DNA of 58,896 bases from Phycisphaerae bacterium (GTDB lineage Bacteria > Planctomycetota > Phycisphaerae > UBA1845 > Fen-1342), in NCBI GenBank assembly GCA_022072445.1, contig JAJVHV010000029.1, forward strand, positions 1-58,896, read 5' to 3'. The position numbers and the translations under genes were made by a program. Shown here in pieces: positions 17,232 to 25,082 of the stretch. Position 1 is the stretch's first letter. The number at the start of each line of letters is the position of its first letter. The notes below the pieces were generated by a model, which was not told where the DNA came from, searched no databases, and saw only the letters and a program-made list of their open reading frames with translations.

Positions 17232-18284
17232 TCATCCGCCGATCTGGCTCATCTGGCGGTTGCCGTAATGCTGATGGGCGTCTGGCTTGAGGACGACGCA
17301 GTCGAGGAAGGCCTGATGGAGGCCGGCGGCGTCGAGCGTGGGGCGCACGAACGGCCGCACGTCGATCTCGCCGCCGTCGAACAGGCAGCTCCGCAACTGC
17401 CCGTCAGGCGTCAGGCGCAGGCGATTGCACGTCGAGCAGAAGGGCGCCGACATAGCGTGAATAAAGCCGATCTTGCCGGCCGCCCCGCTCAGCCGGAAGA
17501 CACGCGCCGGACCGGAGCCCGCGTCGTGCGAGGCCGGCTCCAGGGGCCCCAGCGCCGTTTCGATGCGCCGGCGGATTTCGTCGTACGGCACGAACTGATC
17601 GGCGTCGCGCAGCAGCGAGCGGCCCAGCGGCATGAACTCGATGAAGCGGACGGTGCGGCGGTTGTCGAGCGTGTGGGCGGCGATCGCGGCGACTTCGTCG
17701 AGATTCAGCGATTTCATCACGACGACGTTGACCTTCACCGGCCCCAGCCCACACGCTTCGGCCGCGGCCATGCCGTCCAGCACGCGCGCCAGATCGCCGC
17801 GGCGTGTGACCTCCCGGAAGCGGTCGGGATCGAGCGTGTCGAGGCTGACGGTGACGCGGTCGACGCCGGCCGTTCGCAACCGGGTGGCGTTTTCTGCCAG
17901 GAGATGCCCGTTGGTGGTGAGCGAGATTTCGCCGCAGCCGTCCAGGCCGCGCAGCATTGCGACCAGCGTGGTCAGGTCGTGCCGCAGGAGCGGTTCGCCG
18001 CCGGTGAGCTTGAAGTCGCGGATGCCGTGCGAGAGTGCCGCACGGGCGACCTCGCGCATTTCCTCGTAGGTCAGGATTTCGGCCTTGGGCAGCCAGTGCA
18101 TGCCTTCTTCGGGCATGCAGTAAAGACACCGGTAATTGCAGTGATCGGTGACGCTGATGCGTAGCGTGCGCACGTAGCGGATGTCGCGCGGGCCCTGCGC
18201 TTCGGACAACAACGCGCTTCCGGCGCCGTTCACCGGCGACGAGACAGGCTCCTGTGGGATAGTCGGTAGCGCGATTGATCGCAT
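17232..18284 (-). CDS. moaA: GTP 3',8-cyclase, molybdenum cofactor synthesis
   Basis: A 350-residue radical SAM enzyme that rearranges GTP to 3',8-cyclo-7,8-dihydro-GTP, the first step of molybdopterin synthesis. The N-terminal 4Fe-4S site is CNYRCLYC (Cys49, 53, 56), with KLTGGEPLLR for SAM binding. A second, C-terminal cluster is shown by CSTCNRLRLTPDG and the later RSCL. The protein ends in Gly-Gly, as needed for activity in MoaA. Length is normal (about 330) with a 36-residue N-terminal extension. No other moa gene is in view. Confidence 0.95.
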   Translation of the reverse strand: MRSIALPTIPQEPVSSPVNGAGSALLSEAQGPRDIRYVRTLRISVTDHCNYRCLYCMPEEGMHWLPKAEILTYEEMREVARAALSHGIRDFKLTGGEPLLRHDLTTLVAMLRGLDGCGEISLTTNGHLLAENATRLRTAGVDRVTVSLDTLDPDRFREVTRRGDLARVLDGMAAAEACGLGPVKVNVVVMKSLNLDEVAAIAAHTLDNRRTVRFIEFMPLGRSLLRDADQFVPYDEIRRRIETALGPLEPASHDAGSGPARVFRLSGAAGKIGFIHAMSAPFCSTCNRLRLTPDGQLRSCLFDGGEIDVRPFVRPTLDAAGLHQAFLDCVVLKPDAHQHYGNRQMSQIGG

Positions 18285-18323
18285 CGTTTCGGTTCGGCGG
18301 CCCGGTCGGTCAGAGCAGTCTAT

Positions 18324-18329
18324 ATCATA
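18324..18329 (-). promoter_or_regulatory. -10-like TATGAT upstream of moaA
   Basis: It lies 39 nt before the moaA ATG within a short AT-rich patch (18320-18335), the only one in this gap. No clear -35 is seen. Confidence 0.4.
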
Positions 18330-18436
18330 TCATCTCTCGGCGAAATGGCGTCACGTACCGCCGTTGAACGCCGATGGTGTGGCGTGACGAAGGACGACGC
18401 CTCAAATCGACACCCATCGACGGCAAGCGCAGTGTG

Positions 18437-18454
18437 GTGCGTCGAGGGACGCAC
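18437..18454. repeat. Short hairpin (GTGCGTC GAGG GACGCAC)
   Basis: A 7-bp perfect stem with a 4-nt loop, followed by CCTACA. It has the look of a small dispersed palindromic repeat; no second copy was found in this window. Confidence 0.6.
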
Positions 18455-18586
18455 CCTACATGGAGTCTTGGCCGCCTGCACCGCACGTGCAGGCGCGTGC
18501 AGCCGCAGGACGTAGCGATCACCGGCCGTGGAGCGGCCACGAACGACACGGGAGCGTTGTGCCGAGCGGCGGGCAGGTGGCAGAGG

Positions 18587-18592
18587 TAAGAT
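18587..18592 (+). promoter_or_regulatory. -10-like TAAGAT before RF-like gene (leaderless candidate)
   Basis: TAAGAT ends 9 nt before the ATG at 18602. The nearest purine-rich stretch (AGAGG) is about 15 nt away, too far for a normal Shine-Dalgarno. Confidence 0.35.
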
Positions 18593-18601
18593 GAACGTCG
18601 C

Positions 18602-19114
18602 ATGCCCGAATCGCCGCGCGAGGCAATGTTGCTCCCGGACGCCGCGCTGCTGGCGCAGTGCGAGCTGCACACGTATCGGGCCAGCGGTCCGGGCGGGCAG
18701 AAGCGCAACAAGACGTCGTCGGCCGTGCGGCTGCACCATCGAACGACCGGTCTGACGGCGGTTGCCACGGAGAGCCGCTCGCAGCATGAGAACAGAGCCC
18801 GCGCGCTGCAGCGTCTGCGCGAGGCGATCGCGGTGAACATCCGTGAACCGCCGCCAGTCCGCGTGACTTTTCCCGACGCGGTCATGACCGCCGGCGGACG
18901 GCTGACGGTTGGCCGGCGAAGCCCGCACGTCTACGCGGTCATCGCATTGCTGCTCGATCTGCTGGCCGACAGCGGCGGCGCGCTGCCGCCGGTCGCGCTG
19001 CGCGCGGGAGTGACGGCGTCGAGCCTCACGCGGTTTCTTTCGGACCATCCGAAGGCCTGGGCGGAGGCGAACCGCATTCGTGCCGCGGCCGGCAGGCCGC
19101 GACTGTCGGACTGA
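18602..19114 (+). CDS. Peptide chain release factor-like (GGQ) protein, ArfB/YaeJ type
   Basis: A 170-residue protein with only the catalytic domain of class I release factors. The peptidyl-tRNA hydrolysis motif GGQ is at 31-33 in [18 protein letters not shown], followed by [11 protein letters not shown]. The codon-reading domains of RF1/RF2 are absent, as in ribosome-rescue factors ArfB and YaeJ. ArfB works by inserting a basic C-terminal tail in the empty mRNA channel; here the tail ([15 protein letters not shown]) is only moderately basic, so the rescue role is likely but not certain. The window also encodes tmRNA, the main rescue pathway. The ATG is preceded by TAAGAT at 9 nt. Confidence 0.85.
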   Translation: MPESPREAMLLPDAALLAQCELHTYRASGPGGQKRNKTSSAVRLHHRTTGLTAVATESRSQHENRARALQRLREAIAVNIREPPPVRVTFPDAVMTAGGRLTVGRRSPHVYAVIALLLDLLADSGGALPPVALRAGVTASSLTRFLSDHPKAWAEANRIRAAAGRPRLSD

Positions 19115-19201
19115 GCGCGGCCTTCCGAGCGGCACGCGCTGGCGCTTCGTGCTTGAGTAGAATCAGTAGGAGCTTGAAGGTCGTTTGAGGTTGGCGGCGT
19201 G

Positions 19202-19232
19202 ACCCCTCCCTGACGGTCGGGGCTCGGCTGGG
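19202..19232. repeat. Partial copy of the dispersed palindromic element
   Basis: Thirty-one bases match the right arm of the hairpin at 30627-30661 at 29 positions (core ACGGTCGGGGCTCGG). Only one arm is present here. Confidence 0.8.
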
Positions 19233-19299
19233 TGCGCCAACGCGCGCTCGGCGCGCGGTTTGCGTACCGGGCGCGCGCAGCGCGACGGCGCGGCGTGTG

Positions 19300-19308
19300 T
19301 GGTATAAT
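19300..19308 (+). promoter_or_regulatory. Extended -10 promoter (TGGTATAAT) for the subtilase gene
   Basis: TGG directly precedes a consensus TATAAT, 76 nt before the GTG start at 19385. The surrounding DNA is very GC-rich, so the element stands out. No -35 match is visible, as expected for extended -10 promoters. Confidence 0.6.
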
Positions 19309-19384
19309 GCGGGGTCCGGTTCGACAGCTCCGATTGTCTTCGTCAGCTCAATTCGACCGGAATTCGGGAAACAGGAGCGTCATC

Positions 19385-21091
19385 GTGTTCAAACTCCAGC
19401 TCATTTCGATCTCCATCATCCTCGGCGCCGCAACGCTGGCAGCGGCGGCGAACGACGGGACGCAGCAGCGTGCCGGACGCCCGGCGCGAGATTGGGTGTT
19501 TTTCTCGGACAAGGGCTATTCGACGCGGGCGGAGATCGAGGCGGCGGTGCGCGACCTCGAAGCGAGCTATCCGCCGCGAGCGGTCGAGCGGCGGCGCGCG
19601 CGCCGCGCGTTACCGGGCCTGTTCGACGAGCGCGACTTGCCGGTCGCGTCGGCGTACGTATCGGCGGTCGAAGCGCTGGGGGCCGACGTGCACGTCCGCA
19701 GCCGCTGGCTGAACGCGGTCAGCGTGAGCGCGTCTGCGGCGGCACTCGACGAAATCCGCAAGCTGCCATTCGTGCGTGAGGTGCGGCAGGTGATCGGCGG
19801 AAAACGCGTCGAACCGGCCGCTCGGCGCGCTCCGGGCGGGGGCGTAACGCGCGGATTCTACGGCTGGGCTGACGAGCAGACGCAGCAGATCAACCTCGTG
19901 GCGCTGCACGCGCTGGGCGAGACGGCTCAAGGAGTGATTATCGGGATCCTCGACACGGGCTTTCAGCGCTCGCACGTGGCCTTCAACGACGCCGGCCATC
20001 CGCTCAGCGTCATCGCCGAGTACGACTTTGTCGACGACGACGCGAACGCCGCGTACGAAGCGGGCGACCATCCCGATCAGCACGTGCACGGCACGCTGAT
20101 CCTCGGCACGCTGGGTGCCTATCGGCCCAACGAGCTGGTCGGCACGGCGTACGACGCGTCGTTCGTGCTGGCCAAGACGGAAGACATCACGGACGAATAT
20201 CCGGCTGAAGAAGACAACTACGTCGCGGGGCTGGAGTTCGTCGAGTTCCACGGCGCCGACGTGGCGACCTCGTCGCTGGGCTACATCGACTGGTACACGC
20301 AGGCCGATCTCGACGGGCAGACCGCCGTGACGACCGTCGCGGTCAATCTGGCGACGGCCAACGGCCTGATCTGCTGCACGGCGGCGGGGAATTCGTATCA
20401 CGATTCCAATCCGACGACATCGAGCCTGATCGCGCCGGCCGACGCGTTCGACGTGTTCACGTGCGGGGCGGCCTGGAGCGACGACAGCATCGCCGACTTC
20501 AGCTCCGACGGGCCGACCGCCGACGGGCGCGTGAAACCGGAGGTGCTGGCGCGGGGCGTGAACACGCGCAGCGTCTGGCCGTACGACAACGTGAATTACG
20601 CCGAGGCCAGCGGCACGTCGCTCTCGACGCCGCTGGTGGCGGGGGCGGTGGCGTGTTTGATTGGGGCGAATCCGGGCTGGGGCGTGGGTCAGATGCGCGA
20701 GCACGTGCTGTATTCGGCCAAGGATTTCGTCGCCGTCCACGCGACCGATCCGACGTTCGTGCGCGGCTACGGCGTGCTCGACGCGCTGGCGGCGCACAGC
20801 TACCGCGACTGCAACGATAATCAGATCGACGATGCCACCGACATCGCGAACAGCACGTCGCAGGACGTGAACGGAAACGGCGTTCCGGACGAGTGCGAGA
20901 CCGGCGACATGAACTGCGACGGCTCGGTCGACGGCTTCGACGTCGACGGATTCGTGCTGGCGCTGACCGATCCGGCCGGCTACGCCGACACCTATCCCGA
21001 GTGCGACATCGGCCGGGCCGACGTCGACGGCGACGGGTCACTGAGCGGCTTCGACATCGATCCGTTCGTCGAGTTGCTGACCGGCGGCTGA
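19385..21091 (+). CDS. Secreted subtilisin-family serine protease with dockerin-like C-terminal loops
   Basis: A 568-residue exported S8 peptidase. Residues 1-22 are a signal peptide. A prodomain-like region precedes the catalytic domain, where Asp190 (GILDTGFQ), His235 (HVHGT), oxyanion Asn336 (AAGN) and Ser412 (GTSLSTP) form the active site. From about residue 505 the tail has an Asp/Asn-rich linker (DVNGNGVPDE) and two EF-hand-like loops, NCDGSVDGFDVDGFV and DVDGDGSLSGFDIDPFV, like a degenerate dockerin. The same tail type ends the trypsin-like protein at 39069. The GTG start is set by AGGAG at 19373-19377, 7 nt upstream. A TGGTATAAT promoter element lies 76 nt upstream. Confidence 0.9.
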   Translation: MFKLQLISISIILGAATLAAAANDGTQQRAGRPARDWVFFSDKGYSTRAEIEAAVRDLEASYPPRAVERRRARRALPGLFDERDLPVASAYVSAVEALGADVHVRSRWLNAVSVSASAAALDEIRKLPFVREVRQVIGGKRVEPAARRAPGGGVTRGFYGWADEQTQQINLVALHALGETAQGVIIGILDTGFQRSHVAFNDAGHPLSVIAEYDFVDDDANAAYEAGDHPDQHVHGTLILGTLGAYRPNELVGTAYDASFVLAKTEDITDEYPAEEDNYVAGLEFVEFHGADVATSSLGYIDWYTQADLDGQTAVTTVAVNLATANGLICCTAAGNSYHDSNPTTSSLIAPADAFDVFTCGAAWSDDSIADFSSDGPTADGRVKPEVLARGVNTRSVWPYDNVNYAEASGTSLSTPLVAGAVACLIGANPGWGVGQMREHVLYSAKDFVAVHATDPTFVRGYGVLDALAAHSYRDCNDNQIDDATDIANSTSQDVNGNGVPDECETGDMNCDGSVDGFDVDGFVLALTDPAGYADTYPECDIGRADVDGDGSLSGFDIDPFVELLTGG

Positions 21092-21128
21092 TGCGGGGAA
21101 CCCGGCACTGAACCGCGAACACCCGGAT

Positions 21129-22292
21129 GTGATCGTCATTGGCGGGGGCGTGATCGGACTCTCCGCGGCCATGCGGCTGGCGCAGGCCGGCGCGGCGGTG
21201 GCGGTGCTGGAGCGCGGCGAGACGGGCCGCGAGTCGTCGTGGGCCGGCGCGGGGATCATCGACGCGGGCAGTCTGGCGCGGAATGACGCTCTGGCGCGGC
21301 TGCGGCGGACCAGTGTGGCGCGCTATCCGGACTTCATCGCCGACGTTCAGCGGCTCAGCGGTCTGGACGTGCAGTTCCACGTCTGTGGCAGCCTCGATCT
21401 CATCACCGACGCGAACCAGATGAACTCAGCGCGGCGCGAAGCGGCGGTCGCGGAGCGCGCTGGTGTGACGGGTGCGCTGGCGCTGCTGGAGGGAGAAGCA
21501 CTGCGGACGGCCGCACCCTATCTAGCGCGCGACGTGGGGGCCGCGCTGCGCGACGCGCGAACGGCGCAGGTGCGCAATCCGCGGCTGATGCAGGCGCTGC
21601 GGGTCGCGGCCGAGCGGCTCGGCGCCGACGTGCGAACCGATTGCGAGGTGACCGACCTGTGCGTCGAGGGTGGGCGCGTCTCGGGCGTGCGGTGCGCGGC
21701 CGGCCGTCTGTCCGCGCCGCACGTCGTGCTGGCCGCCGGGGCCTGGTCGTCGGGCGTCGGCCAGCATGTTGCGGCGTTCGTCGACGTGCGGCCGGTGCGC
21801 GGGCAGATCGTCCTGCTGCAAGCGCCGGCGCCGCCCTTTGCGAGCGTGCTGATGCACGGGAAGCGCTACCTCGTGCCGCGCTGTGACGGTCTGGTCCTGA
21901 TCGGCAGTACCGAGGAGCCCGAGGCCGGTTTCGACAAGGCGGCCACCGCCGCGGGCGTGTCGAGCCTGCTGTCCGCCGGGTTGCGATTCGTGCCCGGGCT
22001 GGCGAGCGCGCAGGTCGTTCAGGCGTGGGGCGGGCTGCGACCCGGCTCGCGCGACGGGCGTCCGTACCTGGGTATCGTCGAGGCACTGCCCGGCCTGATC
22101 GTCGCGACGGGGCACTTCCGCGGCGGCGTGACGCTGGCCCCGGTGACGGCGGACGTGGTCGCTCAGCTTGTGCAGCGGGGCAGCTCCGAATCCGACCTGG
22201 AAGCGTTCCGGCCTGGTCGGGCGACCGATCGGCACGTCGAGCACGCGGACACTGGCGACGAGCGGCCGGCAGCCGATAAACTGCCCGCATGA
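21129..22292 (+). CDS. thiO: FAD-dependent amine oxidase, glycine oxidase ThiO-like
   Basis: A 387-residue flavoprotein of the D-amino acid/glycine oxidase group. The FAD-binding motif is VIGGGVIGLSAA at the very N-terminus; SSWAGAGIID, RPVRGQIVLL, WGGLRPGSRDGRPYLG and GHFRGGVTLAPVTADVV match ThiO, which oxidises glycine to iminoglycine for the thiazole of thiamine. No other thi gene is near, so another amine substrate is possible. The start is awkward: GTG at 21129 leaves just three residues before the glycine motif and has no Shine-Dalgarno. An in-frame CTG at 21108 would add seven residues and sits 7 nt after GGGGAA; an in-frame stop at 21078 excludes anything longer. The stop overlaps the gmk ATG. 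Confidence 0.85.
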   Translation: MIVIGGGVIGLSAAMRLAQAGAAVAVLERGETGRESSWAGAGIIDAGSLARNDALARLRRTSVARYPDFIADVQRLSGLDVQFHVCGSLDLITDANQMNSARREAAVAERAGVTGALALLEGEALRTAAPYLARDVGAALRDARTAQVRNPRLMQALRVAAERLGADVRTDCEVTDLCVEGGRVSGVRCAAGRLSAPHVVLAAGAWSSGVGQHVAAFVDVRPVRGQIVLLQAPAPPFASVLMHGKRYLVPRCDGLVLIGSTEEPEAGFDKAATAAGVSSLLSAGLRFVPGLASAQVVQAWGGLRPGSRDGRPYLGIVEALPGLIVATGHFRGGVTLAPVTADVVAQLVQRGSSESDLEAFRPGRATDRHVEHADTGDERPAADKLPA

Positions 22293-22873
22293 GCGATCAG
22301 CGGCGCGGCAAACTCGTCGTCATCAGCGGACCTTCCGGCGCGGGAAAGACTTCGATCTGCGACGAGGTGTTGCGGCGGCTGCCGGGCTCGGTCTGGTCGG
22401 TTTCGGCCACGACGCGTCCGAAGCGCGGGCACGAGGTCGACGGCCGGCACTACTTCTTCGTGAGCGACGAGACCTTCACGCGCATGATCGCGGACGAGGA
22501 ATTCCTGGAACACGCGGTCTACCTCGGCAACCGCTATGGTACGCCCCGCAAGCCGGTGATGGACGCGGTAGCCGCCGGCAGGACGGTGCTGATGGAGATC
22601 GACGTTCAGGGCGGCGCGCAGGTGGCGCGGCGTGCTCCGGAGTCGATCCGCATCTTCGTGCTGCCGCCGACGATGGAGACGCTGAAGGCCCGTCTGGAGG
22701 GGCGACGGACGGAGTCGGAGGCACTGCAGCAGAAGCGGCTGGCGGAGGCGGACGGCGAAATCGGTTTCGCCCAATCGAGCGGGTGCTACCAATTCTTTAT
22801 CACCAATGATATACTGGAAGATTCGGTTCAACGTGTTCTTGACATCCTCGCACGGGAGACTCAGCCGGCATGA
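22289..22873 (+). CDS. gmk: Guanylate kinase
   Basis: A 194-residue enzyme that phosphorylates GMP or dGMP to the diphosphate. P-loop GPSGAGKT is at 14-21. GMP-binding residues are in SVSATTRPKRGHEVDG and HYFFVS, and EIDVQGGAQV is the conserved strand after the NMP-binding domain. Length is normal. Its ATG overlaps the thiO stop, and its own stop overlaps the rpoZ ATG (ATGA in each case), so translation is probably coupled along thiO-gmk-rpoZ. gmk next to rpoZ is a widely conserved order. Confidence 0.96.
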   Translation: MSDQRRGKLVVISGPSGAGKTSICDEVLRRLPGSVWSVSATTRPKRGHEVDGRHYFFVSDETFTRMIADEEFLEHAVYLGNRYGTPRKPVMDAVAAGRTVLMEIDVQGGAQVARRAPESIRIFVLPPTMETLKARLEGRRTESEALQQKRLAEADGEIGFAQSSGCYQFFITNDILEDSVQRVLDILARETQPA

Positions 22874-23094
22874 TCGACGCGCTCAAAGATGACGACATCA
22901 TTGAGAAGGTCGGCGGTCGTTTCAAACTCGCCGCCCTGATCCAGAAACGGTGGCTCGAAATCCTTCAGGGCAGCCGCCCGATGGTCGAGCCCGCCGGCCA
23001 GACCGTCATCGAAGTCGTCCTGGAGGAAATCCGCAGCGGCAAGCTCACCTTCGAGGCCAAGGGTGACGGAATCAGCGGGTCCAACCTCGGCTGA
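22870..23094 (+). CDS. rpoZ: DNA-directed RNA polymerase omega subunit
   Basis: A 74-residue omega protein, which helps assemble and stabilise RNA polymerase by binding the beta' subunit. The conserved part is KVGGRFKLAALIQKRW (residues 14-29), with RPMVE and a conserved EVVLEEIRSGKL near the C-terminus. Its position after gmk and before the coaBC functions is the usual bacterial arrangement and supports the call for so short a protein. The ATG overlaps the gmk stop by 4 bases. Confidence 0.9.
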   Translation: MIDALKDDDIIEKVGGRFKLAALIQKRWLEILQGSRPMVEPAGQTVIEVVLEEIRSGKLTFEAKGDGISGSNLG

Positions 23095-23692
23095 CCCGCG
23101 GGCGTCCGACGCGCCGCTCGCCGGCTACGAACTGCTCGTCTGCCTCACGGGCGGCATCGCCTGCTACAAGGTGGCCACCGTCGTCTCGGCGCTCGTCCAG
23201 CGCGGCTGCGGGGTGACCGTCGCCATGACGCGCAACGCGCGGCGCTTCATCACGCCGCTGACGTTCCAGGCCCTGACCGGCCGCGAGGTTCACGTCGATC
23301 CCTGGCGATTCGCGGCCGGCGACATCGGCATTCAGCACCTGCGGCTCAGCGAACGCGCCGACCTCCTGCTGCTCGCCCCGGCCACCGCCAACACGATCGG
23401 AAAGCTCGCCTGCGGCATCGCCGACAATCTCGTCGGCGCGCTGCTGATCGGCGCCGCCTGCCCGGCAATCATCGCACCAGCCATGAACACGCGCATGTGG
23501 GAGCACCCGGCCGTGCGGCGGAACGTGGAGTTTCTGCGCGACGCAGGCTACGAAATCGTCGACCCGGAGACCGGCTGGATGGCGTGCCGCGCGGTCGGCG
23601 TCGGGCGAATGGTCGAGGCCGGCGGCCTGATCGAGCGCGTCGAAGCCCGGCTTCGCAGCATTCCTCCCCGCTCCGCCGCTTCCAACCACTGA
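23063..23692 (+). CDS. coaC: Phosphopantothenoylcysteine decarboxylase (stand-alone flavoprotein)
   Basis: A 209-residue FMN flavoprotein that decarboxylates 4'-phosphopantothenoylcysteine in CoA synthesis. Visible: the GGIACYK flavin-binding start, MTRNARRFITPLTFQALTG, the histidine region IQHLRLSERADLLLLAPATA, ADNLV, and APAMNTRMWEHPAV (the PAMN motif). In most bacteria this is the N-terminal half of a fused CoaBC (Dfp) protein; here it ends at a stop codon right before coaB. The GTG start overlaps the last 32 bases of rpoZ; no other start fits the frame well. The final cysteine-containing loop is seen as GWMACRAVG. Confidence 0.9.
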   Translation: MTESAGPTSADPRASDAPLAGYELLVCLTGGIACYKVATVVSALVQRGCGVTVAMTRNARRFITPLTFQALTGREVHVDPWRFAAGDIGIQHLRLSERADLLLLAPATANTIGKLACGIADNLVGALLIGAACPAIIAPAMNTRMWEHPAVRRNVEFLRDAGYEIVDPETGWMACRAVGVGRMVEAGGLIERVEARLRSIPPRSAASNH

Positions 23693-24538
23693 GTGATCAG
23701 CGTGAGGCGCCCCGCGAGAGCGTCAATGCGTCGCTCCTCCGACGACGACAGCGCGCTTCGCGCGAAGCGGCGTTCGGCGGCGCGGCGGCGTCCGAAGTTG
23801 CGCGTTCTGGTGACCGCGGGCCCGACGCGCGAATTCATCGACACCGTTCGATACATCTCCAATGCCTCCAGCGGGCGCATGGGCTTTGCGATCGCCCAGG
23901 CGTTCCGGCGTCGCGGACACCGCGTCACGCTCATACACGGACCCGTGGCGGTTCGCCCACCCGCGGACGTCCGGGCCGTCGCCGTCGTCTCCGCCGCCGA
24001 GATGCTCGCGGCCTGTCGGCGCGCCTGGCCGCGGCACGACGTGCTGGTCATGACGGCCGCGGTGGCCGACTACGCCCCGCGTCGCGTCCTGCGGCACAAA
24101 TTGAAGAAGGGCACCGGCGGCGCGAACCTGGCGCTGCGCCCGACAGCCGACATTCTCGCCCGGCTCAGCGCGCGGCGGCACCGCCGGCAAGTCGTCATCG
24201 GCTTTGCGCTCGAAGACCGCGACGCTCAGTCTTACGCCGAGGCCAAGCTGGCGGGCAAGCGCCTCGACGCCATCGTGCTGAACTCGCCGGCGAACATTGG
24301 CGGTGTGCGTGGCCGGGTCGAAGTGCTCGTCCGGAACGCCGGGTGGACCGCGCCGCGCGCCACGACCAAGCGTGGGATCGCGGCCTGGCTGGCGCGGCTG
24401 GCCGAATTGCTCGCGGGCGAAAAGGCCGCGCCGCGACTCACTTCTCGCCCAATGACCGCCGGTGCCGGAAGAACTCGCGCAGCACCTCGACGCACTGCTC
24501 GGCCATCACGCCGGCGGTTACGTCCACGCGGTGATTGA
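23693..24538 (+). CDS. coaB: Phosphopantothenate-cysteine ligase (stand-alone CoaB)
   Basis: A 281-residue enzyme joining cysteine to 4'-phosphopantothenate using CTP (or ATP). Characteristic stretches: TAGPTREFIDTVRYISNASS, GRMGFAIAQAF, MTAAVADYAP, the KLKK nucleotide-binding lysines, GFALEDRD and NSPANIGG. It follows coaC immediately (TGA then GTG), so a single CoaBC chain has been split into two coupled genes. The start could be the GTG at 23693 or an ATG at 23726; neither has a strong Shine-Dalgarno. The last about 33 residues are Arg/Pro-rich and lie antisense to the 3' end of tadA, which overlaps it tail to tail by 101 bp. Confidence 0.9.
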   Translation: MISVRRPARASMRRSSDDDSALRAKRRSAARRRPKLRVLVTAGPTREFIDTVRYISNASSGRMGFAIAQAFRRRGHRVTLIHGPVAVRPPADVRAVAVVSAAEMLAACRRAWPRHDVLVMTAAVADYAPRRVLRHKLKKGTGGANLALRPTADILARLSARRHRRQVVIGFALEDRDAQSYAEAKLAGKRLDAIVLNSPANIGGVRGRVEVLVRNAGWTAPRATTKRGIAAWLARLAELLAGEKAAPRLTSRPMTAGAGRTRAAPRRTARPSRRRLRPRGD

Positions 24539-24923
24539 GCCGCGGATCGCGCGGAATGTCGTAGAGCGAGCCGCAGGCGCCACCCTTGGCGTCGTCGGCG
24601 CCATAGACCAGCCGCGCGACCCGCGCCAGCACGATCGCCCCGGCGCACATCGGACACGGCTCCAGCGTGACGTAGAGGGTGCAATCCTCGAGCCGCCAGT
24701 GGCCGACGCTGGCGGCGGCGGCGGACAGCGCCAGCATTTCGGCATGTGCGGTGGGATCGTTGAGCTTCTCGCGCTGGTTGCAGCCGCGGCCGATGATCCG
24801 CCCCCGCTGCACCACCACCGCCCCGACCGGGACGTCTTCACTCTCGAGCGACTCGCGGGCCAGCGCCAGCGCCCGCTCCATGAACGTCCGGTCGATCTCC
24901 GCTGCCGGACGTTCGCGTGCCAT
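24438..24923 (-). CDS. tadA: tRNA-specific adenosine deaminase (A34 to I34)
   Basis: A 161-residue zinc deaminase of the CDA fold. Zinc ligands and the catalytic Glu are in HAEM (His60, Glu62) and EPCPMCAGA (Cys90, Cys93). The order VPVGAVVV, NDPTAHAE, and the C-terminal helix EQCVEVLREFFRHRR fit TadA, which makes inosine at the wobble position of tRNA-Arg. The ATG at 24923 has GGAG 8 nt upstream; longer versions begin with low-complexity sequence. It converges on coaB with an unusually long 3' overlap of 101 bp. Confidence 0.9.
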   Translation of the reverse strand: MARERPAAEIDRTFMERALALARESLESEDVPVGAVVVQRGRIIGRGCNQREKLNDPTAHAEMLALSAAAASVGHWRLEDCTLYVTLEPCPMCAGAIVLARVARLVYGADDAKGGACGSLYDIPRDPRLNHRVDVTAGVMAEQCVEVLREFFRHRRSLGEK

Positions 24924-25022
24924 GCCCGTCGCTCCATTCCGGTTCGGCGGCACGCTCGCCGCCCATGCCGGTGCCGCTCCGCGGTCGCCGGGCCGCGCCG
25001 TCCGCAATCTCGCCGCGACGAT

Positions 25023-25028
25023 TATGAT
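25023..25028 (+). promoter_or_regulatory. -10-like TATGAT upstream of the cyclodeaminase-fold gene
   Basis: It lies 54 nt before the ATG at 25083, in the gap shared with divergent tadA. No clear -35. Confidence 0.35.
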
Positions 25029-25082
25029 GCCCCGGATGGTGCGCGGCCAGCAGCCCGCCCTCCCTCCAATTGGAGCCCGATC

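Larger units (their letters stand above)
18285..18601. other. Intergenic region between divergent moaA and RF-like gene
   Basis: No coding region is convincing here. It holds a TATGAT element for moaA at 18324-18329, a small hairpin repeat at 18437-18454 and a TAAGAT element just before the RF-like gene. Confidence 0.6.
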
